Under the pieces are notes generated by a model that had not been told where the DNA came from, made no database searches, and saw only the letters and a program-made list of their open reading frames with translations. A program made the translations under genes and the position numbers. A DNA stretch of 64,000 nt from Azoarcus sp031546845 (lineage in GTDB: Bacteria; Pseudomonadota; Gammaproteobacteria; Burkholderiales; Rhodocyclaceae). The stretch spans positions 1-64,000 of the forward strand of contig JAVBJT010000026.1 in the NCBI GenBank assembly GCA_031546845.1, given 5' to 3'. The number at the start of each line of letters is the position of its first letter. Within the stretch, counting starts at the first letter, position 1. Below are positions 24,847 to 34,354 of this stretch, one piece after another.

Positions 24847-25986
24847 TTAATCGGCCTGGCGGCGGAGAAAGGCCGGAATGTCGTAAGTGCCCACGCCGTT
24901 GGTGCTCATCGCTTCGACGGTCGTGCGGCGGCCGCTGCGGATCACCGCCGGCACGTCCAGGCTGTTCATGTCGACACCGCCGGCCGGGCCATAAGTGCCG
25001 GTGCCTTGCACTACTTGCATCACCGGCTGGCGCACGGCGGCGCGCGGCGTACCCAAGCCGGTGGCGACGACGGTGATGCGGATGCGGTCTTCCATCGCCT
25101 CATCGAACACCGTGCCGTATTTGACGAAGGCTTCCGCTGCGGCAAAGGCCTGCACCGTTTTCACCGCGTCGCGCACTTCCGACATCTTCAGCGAACGGCT
25201 GGCGGTGATGTTGATCAGCACGCAGCGCGCGCCGGACAATTCGGTGCCTTCCAACAGCGGCGACACAGCGGCCTGCTCGGCAGCAATGCGGGCGCGGTCC
25301 ATGCCCGACGCCTCGGCGGAACCCATCATCGCGCGGCCCATTTCGGCCATCGCCGTGCGCACGTCCTGGAAGTCGACGTTCACCAAGCCCGGCACGTTGA
25401 TGATTTCGGCAATACCGCCAACGGCGCTGCGCAGCACGTTGTCGGCGGAGCGGAAACAATCCTCGAAACCGGCGTCGTCGCCGAACACTTCGAGCAGCTT
25501 GTCGTTGAGCACGACGATGAGCGAATCGACGCTGCGCGTCAGTTCCTCAACACCGCTTTCGGCCACGCGCAGCCGGTTCTCGAAATCGAACGGCTTGGTC
25601 ACCACGGCCACGGCAAGAACGCCCAGTTCCTTAGCCACCTCGGCCACTACCGGCGCGGCGCCCGTGCCGGTACCGCCACCCATGCCACCGGTGATGAAAC
25701 ACATGTGCGCGCCACTGAGCGCGGCGGCGATCGCCTCGCGCGACTCCTGCGCGGCTGCGCGACCCGCTTCCGGCTTGGAGCCGGCGCCCAACCCGGTGAC
25801 ACCGAGTTGGATCTTGGTCGGTGCCAGGCAACGGCCGAGCGCTTGGGCGTCGGTGTTGGCGGCGACGAACTGCACGCCTTGCACGCCCTCTCGAATCATA
25901 TGGTCGACCGCATTACCGCCCGCACCACCGACGCCGATCACCTTGATGATCGTGCCGACCTGCTCTTTTTCAACGATTTCAAACAT
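24847..25986 (-). CDS. ftsZ: Cell division GTPase FtsZ
   Basis: 379-aa tubulin homologue that forms the Z ring. The GTP-binding signature GGGTGTG is at residues 103-109, the T7 loop NVDFQDVRT supplies catalytic aspartates, and the C-terminal peptide YDIPAFLRRQ for FtsA/ZipA binding is present. The linker before it is short. ATG 25986 follows AAGGAGG; the frame is open further upstream but not homologous. It is the last gene of the dcw cluster, separated from ftsA by about 200 bp, which could hold an extra promoter. Confidence 0.99.
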   Translation of the reverse strand: MFEIVEKEQVGTIIKVIGVGGAGGNAVDHMIREGVQGVQFVAANTDAQALGRCLAPTKIQLGVTGLGAGSKPEAGRAAAQESREAIAAALSGAHMCFITGGMGGGTGTGAAPVVAEVAKELGVLAVAVVTKPFDFENRLRVAESGVEELTRSVDSLIVVLNDKLLEVFGDDAGFEDCFRSADNVLRSAVGGIAEIINVPGLVNVDFQDVRTAMAEMGRAMMGSAEASGMDRARIAAEQAAVSPLLEGTELSGARCVLINITASRSLKMSEVRDAVKTVQAFAAAEAFVKYGTVFDEAMEDRIRITVVATGLGTPRAAVRQPVMQVVQGTGTYGPAGGVDMNSLDVPAVIRSGRRTTVEAMSTNGVGTYDIPAFLRRQAD

Positions 25987-26190
25987 TTGCCTCGCCTCCT
26001 TGATAAACGGCTCCGCCACGCCGCGAGTCCCGGAAGAACCCATATCTAGTATCAGCCGCGGAGTGTACTACTAAATCTAGATGCAGCAATCAAGCTTTTT
26101 TCAATTAAATACAGAGGGAATACCCGAATGGTCTTTTCACCCATCCCGGTGCCACTCTTGGCGACCCATTCAGCCCACCCGAACGCCTGC

Positions 26191-27420
26191 TTAAAAATTC
26201 TTCTCGAACCACGACCGCATACGCCCGAAAAATTGCCATACCGAGCGTGTATCGCGCGCCTGGATGCCGCGCCGGCGCTGGGCCGCGCCTTCCATCGTCA
26301 AACCCATCGCGGCGGCATAGCGCGACTGGCAGACAACGTCGGCCAGGCTGCCTTCATAGTGCGGCGCGCCGACCCGCACCGGCATGTGGAATACTTCCTC
26401 ACCCAATTCGGCCATGCCGCGCATTACCGACGAACCACCGGTGAGCACGACGCCCGACGACAAAAGCTCCTCATAACCGCTGCGGCGCAATTCGGCCTGC
26501 ACCAGCTCAAACAGCTCGGATACGCGCGGCTCGATCACATCGGCCAGCGCCTGGCACGACAACTTGCGCGGCGGGCGATCGCCCACGCCGGGCACCTCGA
26601 TCATTTCTTCCGCATCGGCCAGGGTATGCATCGCCACGCCGTGGCGGATCTTGATTTCCTCCGCCTCGGCCGTCGGTGTGCGCAGCGCCATCGCAATATC
26701 GTTGGTCACCTGATCGCCCGCCACCGGCAGCACCGCGGTATGGCGGATCGCGCCTTGGGTGAATACGGCAATGTCGGTCGTACCGCCGCCGATATCCACC
26801 AGGCACACGCCCAAGTCTTTCTCGTCCTCGGTCAGCGCGGCATAGCTGGAGGCCAGCGGTTGTAGGATCAGGTCCATCACCTCCAGTCCGCAACGGCGCA
26901 CGCATTTGATGACGTTCTGCGCCGCCGATACCGCGCCGGTGACGATGTGAACCTTCACCTCCAGCTTCACCCCGCTCATGCCGATCGGCTCGCGCACGCC
27001 GCCTTGGCCATCGATGATGAATTCTTGCGTCAGGATATGAAGAATCTGCTGCTCGGCCGGGATCGGCATCGCACGCGCGACCTCGATCACGCGCTCGACG
27101 TCGAGCGGCGTCACCTCCTTATCCTTGATCGCCACCATGCCGTTGGAGTTGAAGCTCTTGATATGGCTGCCGGCAATGCCGGTATACACGTCGCGGATCT
27201 TGCAGTCGGCCATCAGCTCAACTTCCTGGATCACACGCGAGATCGCATCCACCGTGGCCTCGATATTCACCACCACGCCACGCTTCAAACCGCTGGCCGG
27301 TTGCGTGCCAAGGCCGACGACGTTCAGCCGTCCGTCCGGGCGCAGTTCCGCGACCATGCAGGTGATTTTTGAAGTGCCGATGTCGAGGCCGACGATCAGA
27401 TCCTTGTATTCCTTGCTCAT
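26191..27420 (-). CDS. ftsA: Cell division protein FtsA
   Basis: 409-aa actin-like protein that tethers FtsZ to the membrane. Visible are the phosphate-1 loop VGLDIGTSKI at the N-terminus, phosphate-2 VDIGGGTTDIAV, adenosine motif VLTGGSSVMRG, and the C-terminal amphipathic helix (FFGRMRSWFEKNF). ATG 27420 overlaps the ftsQ stop by one base (TAATG), with AAGGG upstream. The usual partner order ftsQ-ftsA-ftsZ is kept. Confidence 0.98.
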   Translation of the reverse strand: MSKEYKDLIVGLDIGTSKITCMVAELRPDGRLNVVGLGTQPASGLKRGVVVNIEATVDAISRVIQEVELMADCKIRDVYTGIAGSHIKSFNSNGMVAIKDKEVTPLDVERVIEVARAMPIPAEQQILHILTQEFIIDGQGGVREPIGMSGVKLEVKVHIVTGAVSAAQNVIKCVRRCGLEVMDLILQPLASSYAALTEDEKDLGVCLVDIGGGTTDIAVFTQGAIRHTAVLPVAGDQVTNDIAMALRTPTAEAEEIKIRHGVAMHTLADAEEMIEVPGVGDRPPRKLSCQALADVIEPRVSELFELVQAELRRSGYEELLSSGVVLTGGSSVMRGMAELGEEVFHMPVRVGAPHYEGSLADVVCQSRYAAAMGLTMEGAAQRRRGIQARDTRSVWQFFGRMRSWFEKNF

Positions 27421-28292
27421 TACTTGCCCTTACTTGCTCCACCTGCCGCCGTTCCGGCTGCCGGTGTCAATGCGAATCCACTCGGGTAGCGCAGGTCGGC
27501 TACCACGATCTGTTGTGCGCCGACGCCTTCGCTCACACGCGGCCACGCGGCCACGAAACGCGCCAGCCGCTTATTCACCGGCGCCTTGTCCTGCTCGCGG
27601 CCAAGCAGGATGACGAGACCGTTATCCAGCTTGAGTTGCCACGCCTCGCGTGCCGATAGCGCCACACCAACCAGACGCGCGCCAAGCGGACTCAGCGCCT
27701 CGGAAAACTCCGCGTGGCGCGCCAACAGCCAGGCGGCCGAACCTTGCGGGCCGGAAAAACGCGGCATCGGCGCATCGCTCTCGCCGACAAAAACCTCGCC
27801 CTGGCTATTCACCAAGCCCACATCGCCGCGCTCCGGCTCGGCCCAATAGGCCACCGCCCGCTGTTCCTCCAGGCTCAACTCGATACCGTCGGGCCAGCGC
27901 CGCCGCACCTCGGCATGCCGCACCCACGGCACGCCCTCAAAGGCGGTGCGCACCGCCTGCAGATCGACGGTAAAAAAATTGCCCCGAATGGCGGTGCGCG
28001 CCACATATTCGAGCTGCTCCGGCGCTACTTGCGCGGGCGAACTCAGCAAGATCACTTCGCGCAGCGGAAACAGCGGCCGCGACACGAACCATGCCACCAG
28101 CGCCCACCCCAAACCAACCACGGCAAACAAGGTCAGCAGATCGGAAATCAGGTTGAGCAGCGCCGGCCGGTGCCAAAGCCCCGTGCGTTCGCGTTCGCGC
28201 GGCGGTGGCGTCCCCACGTTGTCCGCGCCTCTTTTCCGCCGCCGTAGCGGCGGCTGCGCGACCGTTCCGGGATCGGCGCGCGTTTCAGTCAA
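27420..28292 (-). CDS. ftsQ: Cell division protein FtsQ
   Basis: 290-aa bitopic membrane protein linking early and late division proteins. It has a basic cytoplasmic N-terminus, one transmembrane helix (about 48-70), then a POTRA domain (LREVILLSS to WPDGIELSLEEQ) and the FtsQ beta domain. The start codon is TTG at 28292, with a strong GGAGG 6 bp upstream; it overlaps the last codons of ddl by 8 bp. The C-terminal alanine/threonine-rich tail is low complexity. Confidence 0.95.
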   Translation of the reverse strand: MTETRADPGTVAQPPLRRRKRGADNVGTPPPRERERTGLWHRPALLNLISDLLTLFAVVGLGWALVAWFVSRPLFPLREVILLSSPAQVAPEQLEYVARTAIRGNFFTVDLQAVRTAFEGVPWVRHAEVRRRWPDGIELSLEEQRAVAYWAEPERGDVGLVNSQGEVFVGESDAPMPRFSGPQGSAAWLLARHAEFSEALSPLGARLVGVALSAREAWQLKLDNGLVILLGREQDKAPVNKRLARFVAAWPRVSEGVGAQQIVVADLRYPSGFALTPAAGTAAGGASKGK

Positions 28293-29211
28293 GGCGCGCC
28301 TCCGCGAGAATCTTCACGCACAAAGCCTCGAACGACAGCCCGGCCACCCGCGCCGACATCGGCACCAGGGAATGGCCGGTCATGCCGGGCGCGGTATTCA
28401 TTTCCAGCAAGCAAGGGCGCCCGTCCGGCGTCAAAATCAGATCGGCCCGACCCCAACCACGGCAACCGAGCACCCGCGCGCTCTTCATCACCAATGCCTG
28501 CAAGGCTTGCTCCTGCTCTGGCGGTAGGCCGCAAGGGCAGTCGTAACGGGTATCGTCGGTGAAATATTTGTTTTGGTAATCGTAGTTACCCTCCGGCGCG
28601 ACGATACGCACCAGCGGCAAAGCGCGTTCGGCGACGAAAGGCGCGGTCAGTTCCGCGCCGTCGATGAATTCCTCGGCGATCACCAGATCGTCGTAGCGCG
28701 CGGCCAATTCCCACGCGGCGCGCAAAGCGCCCGCCTCGGTCACCTTGGTCGCACCCATGCTGGAGCCTTCGTGCACCGGCTTGACGAAGATCGGCAGCCC
28801 CAACTCGTGCACGACCGCATCCCAATCGCTCGTGGCATCGAGCATGGCATAGCGCGGCGTGGGCAGCCCGTTGGCAAGCCACAGCATTTTCGTCCGCCAT
28901 TTGTCCATCGCCAGCGCGGACGCCATTACGCCGCTGCCGGTGTAGGGAATGCCCATTGTTTCCAGCGCGCCTTGCACCGTGCCGTCTTCGCCGCCACGGC
29001 CGTGCAAGGCGATGAACACGCGTGTGAAGCCTTCCTTCTTCAGATCGTGCAGATCGCGCTCGGCCGGATCGAAAGCATGCGCATCCACGTCCGCAGCGCG
29101 TAGCGCGGCAAGCACCGCCGCGCCGGACATGAGCGACACATCGCGCTCCGCCGACGTGCCACCGAACAGCACCGCCACCTTACCCACGATCCTGTTTTCC
29201 CCCTGACTCAT
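28285..29211 (-). CDS. ddlB: D-alanine--D-alanine ligase
   Basis: 308-aa ATP-grasp ligase making D-Ala-D-Ala for the peptidoglycan pentapeptide. Motifs visible are LFGGTSAERDVSL, ALHGRGGEDGT, KPVHEGSSMG and the metal-binding LLEMNTAPGMTGHSLVP. ATG 29211 overlaps the murC stop (ATGA). It feeds MurF, encoded upstream in the same cluster. Confidence 0.98.
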   Translation of the reverse strand: MSQGENRIVGKVAVLFGGTSAERDVSLMSGAAVLAALRAADVDAHAFDPAERDLHDLKKEGFTRVFIALHGRGGEDGTVQGALETMGIPYTGSGVMASALAMDKWRTKMLWLANGLPTPRYAMLDATSDWDAVVHELGLPIFVKPVHEGSSMGATKVTEAGALRAAWELAARYDDLVIAEEFIDGAELTAPFVAERALPLVRIVAPEGNYDYQNKYFTDDTRYDCPCGLPPEQEQALQALVMKSARVLGCRGWGRADLILTPDGRPCLLEMNTAPGMTGHSLVPMSARVAGLSFEALCVKILAEARLD

Positions 29212-30608
29212 GCGTGTTCCTCGATACTGGCGAGTTGGCCCGGCACCGCGCCGATGCTGCCCGCGCCCATCGTAATCACCACGTCGCCGTCGCGCGCGCT
29301 GGTGGCAATGGTCGCGGCCATGTCGCCGATTTCTTCAACAAATACCGGCTCCACCTTGCCCGCCACGCGCAGCGCGCGCGCCAGCGAACGGCCGTCGGCG
29401 GCGACCACCGGCGCTTCGCCGGCGGCATAGACTTCGGCAAGCAAAAGCGCATCGACTGTGCCCAACACACGCACAAAGTCCTCGAAGCAATCGCGCGTGC
29501 GTGTGTAGCGATGCGGTTGAAACGCCAGCACCAGCCGACGGCCTGGAAACGCGCCGCGCGCGGCGGCGATGGTCGCCGCCATTTCAACCGGATGATGGCC
29601 GTAATCGTCGATCAGCGTGAACGCGCCCCCGCCGGACAGCGCGATCTCACCGTAGCGCTGAAAGCGCCGGTCCACGCCGCGAAATTCGGACAGCGCCTTG
29701 ACGATGGCGGCATCCGCCACCTGCACCTCGGTCGCCACCGCGATGGCGGCAAGCGCATTCTGCACATTATGCAGGCCGGGCAGATTCAATTCGATCGGCA
29801 GCCGCGTGGTCGTGCCGTTTTCGCGCACGGCGTCGAAAACCATCCGGCCGCCCTCGGCGCGAATATTTTCGGCGCGGATGCTGGCCTCCGGCGACAGACC
29901 GTAGCGCACCACCTGCTTCGAGACCGACGGCATGATCGCACGCACATGCGGATCGTCCTCGCACAACACGGCAACGCCGTAAAACGGCAGACGTTGAAGA
30001 AAATCGACGAAAGCCTGCTGAAGACGGGCGAAGTCGTGCCCGTAGGTATCCATGTGGTCGGCGTCGATGTTGGTGACGACCGAAATCACCGGTGAGAGCA
30101 TCAGGAAGGACGCGTCCGATTCGTCGGCTTCCGCGACGAGGAAATCGCCCTTGCCCAAGCGTGCGTTCGCCCCGGCGGCATTGAGCCGCCCACCGATAAC
30201 GAAGGTCGGATCCATCGCCCCTTCGGCGAGGATGCTGGCGACCAGCGAAGTCGTCGTCGTCTTGCCATGCGTGCCGGCGATGGCGATGCCCTGCTTGAGC
30301 CGCATCAGCTCGGCCAGCATCTGCGCGCGCGGCACCACCGGAATATGGCGTTCGCGCGCGGCGACCACTTCCGGGTTGTCGTCCTTCACCGCGGTGGAGA
30401 CCACCAGCGCATCGGCCAGGGCGACATTGGCCGCGTCGTGCCCGAGCACGACCTTCGCCCCCATCGCACGCAGCCGGCGCACCGCCGCGCCGTCGCTCAG
30501 ATCGGAACCGCTGACGGTAAAGCCCTGGTTCACCAGCACCTCGGCGATACCGCTCATGCCGACGCCGCCGATGCCAACGAAATGAATATGTTTAACCTTG
30601 TGCTTCAT
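29208..30608 (-). CDS. murC: UDP-N-acetylmuramate--L-alanine ligase
   Basis: 466-aa cytoplasmic ligase adding the first amino acid to UDP-MurNAc. The N-terminal Rossmann motif is HFVGIGGVGMSGIAE, the ATP loop GTHGKTTT, and the C-terminal region contains YGHHPVE and FQPHRYTRT. Two in-frame ATGs, 30614 and 30608, are possible; the latter gives the usual N-terminus and is used here. It is separated from murG by about 30 bp. Confidence 0.97.
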   Translation of the reverse strand: MKHKVKHIHFVGIGGVGMSGIAEVLVNQGFTVSGSDLSDGAAVRRLRAMGAKVVLGHDAANVALADALVVSTAVKDDNPEVVAARERHIPVVPRAQMLAELMRLKQGIAIAGTHGKTTTTSLVASILAEGAMDPTFVIGGRLNAAGANARLGKGDFLVAEADESDASFLMLSPVISVVTNIDADHMDTYGHDFARLQQAFVDFLQRLPFYGVAVLCEDDPHVRAIMPSVSKQVVRYGLSPEASIRAENIRAEGGRMVFDAVRENGTTTRLPIELNLPGLHNVQNALAAIAVATEVQVADAAIVKALSEFRGVDRRFQRYGEIALSGGGAFTLIDDYGHHPVEMAATIAAARGAFPGRRLVLAFQPHRYTRTRDCFEDFVRVLGTVDALLLAEVYAAGEAPVVAADGRSLARALRVAGKVEPVFVEEIGDMAATIATSARDGDVVITMGAGSIGAVPGQLASIEEHA

Positions 30609-30638
30609 GCGCATTGCTTCATAGGAATTGCTTCATTT

Positions 30639-31709
30639 TCATGTGCTCTTCGCGCCAGCCAGTTCCTCGCACACGCGCACCACCGCCTCGGCGGCGCGCG
30701 GCTTGGCCAGCGCACGGGCGTTTTCGGCCATCCGCAGCAGGCGCGAACGGTCGAGGCTGGCAAGAATACCGGCCAGCCGCTCGGCGTCGAGCTCGCGCTG
30801 CGGCAGCAGATAAGCCGCGCCACGATCGGCCAGGAAGCGCGCATTGCCCGATTGGTGATCGTCCACCGCGTGCGGAAACGGCACCAGCAGACTGGCCGCG
30901 CCGACAGCGGCGAGCTCAGCCACGGTCAGCGCGCCGGAACGGCAGATCACCAGATCGGCCTCGGCATAGGCGCTCGCCATATCGTCGATGAACGGGCACA
31001 GATCGCCCTCGACGCCGGCAGCGGCATAAGCCGCGCGCAGCGCCTCGATCTGCCGCTCTCCGGCCTGGTGCAGCACGCGCGGCCGCGCCTCCGGCGCCAT
31101 GCGCGCCAACGCGCGCGGCACCGTGTCGTTGAGCACCGCCGCACCCAGGCTGCCACCGACCACCAGTAGCCGCAAAGGCCCCTGCCGCCCGGCGAAACGC
31201 GCCTGCGGCGGCGCCACGGCGGCGATATCGGCGCGCACCGGGTTGCCCACCCAGCCGGCCCGTTTCAGCACTTGCGGGAAACCGCACAGCACACGGTCGG
31301 CGACGATAGCGAGCACGCGGTTGGCCAGGCCGGCGACAGAGTTCTGTTCGTGCAGCACCAGCGGCCGGCCGAGCAGCGCCGCCATCATGCCACCGGGAAA
31401 AGTGATGTAGCCACCCATGCCAAGCACCACATCGGGCTTCACCCGGCGCAGTTCGCGCAACGCCTGCCAAAAGCCGGAAAGCAGATTCAGCGGCAGCATG
31501 AGCTTGCGCGCCAAGCCTTTGCCGCGCAGCGCGCCGAAGCGCACCCATGCGGCTTCGAAGCCGCGTGCCGGCACGATGCGCGCCTCCATGCCATCGGGGT
31601 TGCCCATCCAGACAACGCGCCAACCTTTCTCGCGTAGCGCCTCAGCCACTGCGATGCCGGGAAAGATATGCCCGCCGGTGCCACCGGCCATAACGAGCAG
31701 CGTCTTCAT
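30639..31709 (-). CDS. murG: Lipid II synthase MurG (GlcNAc transferase)
   Basis: 356-aa GT-B glycosyltransferase adding GlcNAc to lipid I on the inner face of the membrane. Signatures are MAGGTGGHIFPG near the N-terminus, VLHEQNSVAGLANR, and the UDP-GlcNAc-binding region around RSGALTVAE and PFPHAVDDHQ. ATG 31709 overlaps the ftsW stop by 4 bp (ATGA); the longer frame upstream lies antisense-free inside ftsW and is not homologous. Confidence 0.98.
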   Translation of the reverse strand: MKTLLVMAGGTGGHIFPGIAVAEALREKGWRVVWMGNPDGMEARIVPARGFEAAWVRFGALRGKGLARKLMLPLNLLSGFWQALRELRRVKPDVVLGMGGYITFPGGMMAALLGRPLVLHEQNSVAGLANRVLAIVADRVLCGFPQVLKRAGWVGNPVRADIAAVAPPQARFAGRQGPLRLLVVGGSLGAAVLNDTVPRALARMAPEARPRVLHQAGERQIEALRAAYAAAGVEGDLCPFIDDMASAYAEADLVICRSGALTVAELAAVGAASLLVPFPHAVDDHQSGNARFLADRGAAYLLPQRELDAERLAGILASLDRSRLLRMAENARALAKPRAAEAVVRVCEELAGAKST

Positions 31710-32944
31710 GTCCGCCCCCGCATGGTCTGCCGGTTTTCCCAATCGATGCGCAGCAGGATCGCCAGCGCCAGACAGTTGGCGACGATACCGGAACCGCCGA
31801 AGCTCATCAGCGGCAGCGTCAGCCCCTTGGTCGGCAGCAACCCCATGTTGACGCCCATGTTGATGAACGACTGCACGCCGATCCACAAGCCGATGCCCTG
31901 CGCCACCAGGCCGGAAAAATAGCGTTCGAGCTTGACCGCTTCACGCCCGATGACGAAAGCGCGCTGCACCAACACGGCAAACAGCACGATCACCGTCAGC
32001 ACACCGGCGAAACCGAGTTCCTCGGCAATCACGGCGAGGAGGAAATCGGTGTGCGCCTCGGGCAAATAAAAGAGTTTTTCCACGCTGCCGCCCAGACCGA
32101 CGCCGAGCCACTCACCACGCCCAAAGGCAATCAGCGCGTGCGAAAGCTGATAACCCTTGCCGAAGGCATCCTGCCACGGGTCCATGAAGCCGAAGATGCG
32201 CTCGCGCCGGTAGGGGGAAATCCAGATCAGGATGATGAAGCCGATCACCGCGACAACCGCCAACAAGGCGAATACGCGCACATTGACGCCGCCAAGAAAG
32301 AGCACGCCGAAGGCGATCACGGTAATGACGACGAAAGCGCCGAAATCCGGCTCGCGCAGCAACAGGAAGCCGACGAACAGGATCACCGCCATCATCGGCA
32401 GAAATCCGCGCTTGAAACTGTCCATCGTATCCAGCTTGCGCGCCGTGTAGTCGGCGGCATAGAGCGCGGCGAACACTTTCATCAATTCCGACGGCTGCAA
32501 ATTGACCAAGCCGAACGACAGCCAGCGCTGCGCGCCGTTGACTTCGCGCCCCACGCCGGGAATCAGTACCACGATGAGCAGCGCCACACCAGCAACGAAC
32601 AAAGGCAAGGCGCCGCGCTGCCAACGCACCATCGGCACACGGAAAGCCAGCAGCCCGGCAGCAATGCCGGCGACGAGAAAAACCGCATGCCGCATCAGAA
32701 AATAATGCGGTTGGTTGCCGGTGAAGCGGCTGCCCTCGGCGATTGCGATCGACGCCGAATAAACCATCACCAACCCGAGCAACAGCGCGCCGGCGGCGGA
32801 CCAGATCAGCAACAGATCGAGTTCGCGCACCGCCACGCCGGGGCGCATCAGGCGACCGACCGCGCGACTGGTTTCGCCGTCGGACGCCGATGCGCGCGCG
32901 GTGCGGAAGCGAAATACATCGGGCAGCGTCATGCCGAACTTCAT
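31706..32944 (-). CDS. ftsW: SEDS glycosyltransferase FtsW
   Basis: 412-aa polytopic peptidoglycan polymerase of the division machinery, working with FtsI. About ten transmembrane helices are visible after a polar N-terminal extension of roughly 45 residues. SEDS hallmarks are PSELMK, the catalytic-aspartate loop PEAHTDFLLAVIAEELG, and PTKGLTLPLMSFGGSG. All are intact, in contrast to FtsI. ATG 32944 overlaps the murD stop (ATGA). Confidence 0.97.
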   Translation of the reverse strand: MKFGMTLPDVFRFRTARASASDGETSRAVGRLMRPGVAVRELDLLLIWSAAGALLLGLVMVYSASIAIAEGSRFTGNQPHYFLMRHAVFLVAGIAAGLLAFRVPMVRWQRGALPLFVAGVALLIVVLIPGVGREVNGAQRWLSFGLVNLQPSELMKVFAALYAADYTARKLDTMDSFKRGFLPMMAVILFVGFLLLREPDFGAFVVITVIAFGVLFLGGVNVRVFALLAVVAVIGFIILIWISPYRRERIFGFMDPWQDAFGKGYQLSHALIAFGRGEWLGVGLGGSVEKLFYLPEAHTDFLLAVIAEELGFAGVLTVIVLFAVLVQRAFVIGREAVKLERYFSGLVAQGIGLWIGVQSFINMGVNMGLLPTKGLTLPLMSFGGSGIVANCLALAILLRIDWENRQTMRGRT

Positions 32945-34347
32945 CGCGCGCTCACTCGCGGCAACCGCCGCACCGCGGCAACGAACACTTCGGCGCGGTG
33001 CGCGTAGTTGCGGAACATGTCGAGACTAGCGCAGGCCGGCGACAGCAGCACCGCGTCGCCCGGTTGCGCCAGCGCATCGGCGCGGACAACGGCGGCATCG
33101 AGATCGGCGGCGTGTTCCAGCGCCACGCCACTGCCGGCCACCGCCGTGGCAATACGCCCAGCGTCGCGGCCGATCAGCACCGCGGCACGCACGTGGCGGG
33201 CAAACGCGGCGGCAAGCGGGGAAAAATCCTGCCCCTTGCCATCGCCGCCGGCAATCAGCACCACCTTGCGCCCCAGGCCCTCCAGCGCGGCAACCGTGGC
33301 GCCGACGTTGGTCCCCTTGGAGTCATCGTAATAACGTACGCCGTCGTCGCGCTCGGCAACGAGTTCAACCCGGTGCGGCAAGCCGCGAAACGCGCGCAAG
33401 CCGGCAAGTAGCGCCTGCGGCGCCAAGCCCAGCCCGGCTTCGCACAGCGCCAGCGCGGCAAGCGCATTGGCCGCGTTGTGCAGGCCGGCAAGCGGCAGTT
33501 CCGCCAACGGCAGCAGCGCCCGCGCGCCGCACGCCAACCAGCGTTCGCCAAGTTGTTCGACAATGCCAAAATCATCGCCGCCACGCGGCGCGCCGGTGCC
33601 GAAAAACACTGTCCGCCGCCCAGCCAACGCCATTACCGCGACACGCGCGTCATCGCGGTTGAGTACCTGCACGCCGCCACCGTGAAACAGCCGCGCCTTG
33701 GTCCCGGCGTAATTGTCCACATCGGCGTAGCGGTCGAGATGATCGTCGCTGATGTTGAGCACGGTCGCTGCGTCGGCGTCGAAGCCGGCAAGCGTTTCGA
33801 TCTGAAAACTGGACAGTTCCAGCACCCAGCACGCCGGCAACCCCTCGCCGCGGTCGAGACGATCCATCAGCACATCCAATGCCGTGGGGCTGATGTTGCC
33901 GGCCGCCACCGCATCAACGCCGGCGGAACGCGCCAAGGCGGCGGTGAGCGCGGTGGTGGTGGTTTTGCCGTTGGTGCCGGTGATGGCGAGGATGCGGGTC
34001 GCGGCACTCACGCCGAGTTCGTCCAACGCGGCGGCAAACAAGCTCATTTCACCCGTAACGGCCAAACCGCGGCGGCGCGCCTCGGCGACGATACCGGTAC
34101 GGGGATCAAGGCCGGGGCTGACGGCGACCAAATCGATACCGTCGAGCACAGCGTTACCGCTGTCGCCTGCGACGATCCCGGCATCCGGCGCGGCAGCGCG
34201 CAGCGCGTCCAGCCCTGGCGGCTGCGCGCGGCTGTCGGCAACGCGCAGGCGCGCGCCCTGGCGCTCGCACCAGCGCGCCATCGCCAGACCCGATTCACCG
34301 AGCCCGAGCACAAGAACGTGTTTGCCGGCCAGCGCACTCTTTCTCAT
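32941..34347 (-). CDS. murD: UDP-N-acetylmuramoyl-L-alanine--D-glutamate ligase
   Basis: 468-aa Mur ligase adding D-Glu. Visible are VLVLGLGESGLAMARW, the ATP loop GTNGKTTT, SSFQIETL, and the C-terminal DDSKGTN and LLSPACASLDMFRNY signatures. ATG 34347 is close behind mraY (7-bp gap) with a GAGCGAGAG leader. Gene order mraY-murD-ftsW is canonical. Confidence 0.98.
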   Translation of the reverse strand: MRKSALAGKHVLVLGLGESGLAMARWCERQGARLRVADSRAQPPGLDALRAAAPDAGIVAGDSGNAVLDGIDLVAVSPGLDPRTGIVAEARRRGLAVTGEMSLFAAALDELGVSAATRILAITGTNGKTTTTALTAALARSAGVDAVAAGNISPTALDVLMDRLDRGEGLPACWVLELSSFQIETLAGFDADAATVLNISDDHLDRYADVDNYAGTKARLFHGGGVQVLNRDDARVAVMALAGRRTVFFGTGAPRGGDDFGIVEQLGERWLACGARALLPLAELPLAGLHNAANALAALALCEAGLGLAPQALLAGLRAFRGLPHRVELVAERDDGVRYYDDSKGTNVGATVAALEGLGRKVVLIAGGDGKGQDFSPLAAAFARHVRAAVLIGRDAGRIATAVAGSGVALEHAADLDAAVVRADALAQPGDAVLLSPACASLDMFRNYAHRAEVFVAAVRRLPRVSAR

Positions 34348-34354
34348 CTCTCGC

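Noticed and set aside
25987..26190. Extra gene between ftsA and ftsZ
   Set aside because: No frame with a start, ribosome-binding site and plausible composition; it is more likely promoter sequence.
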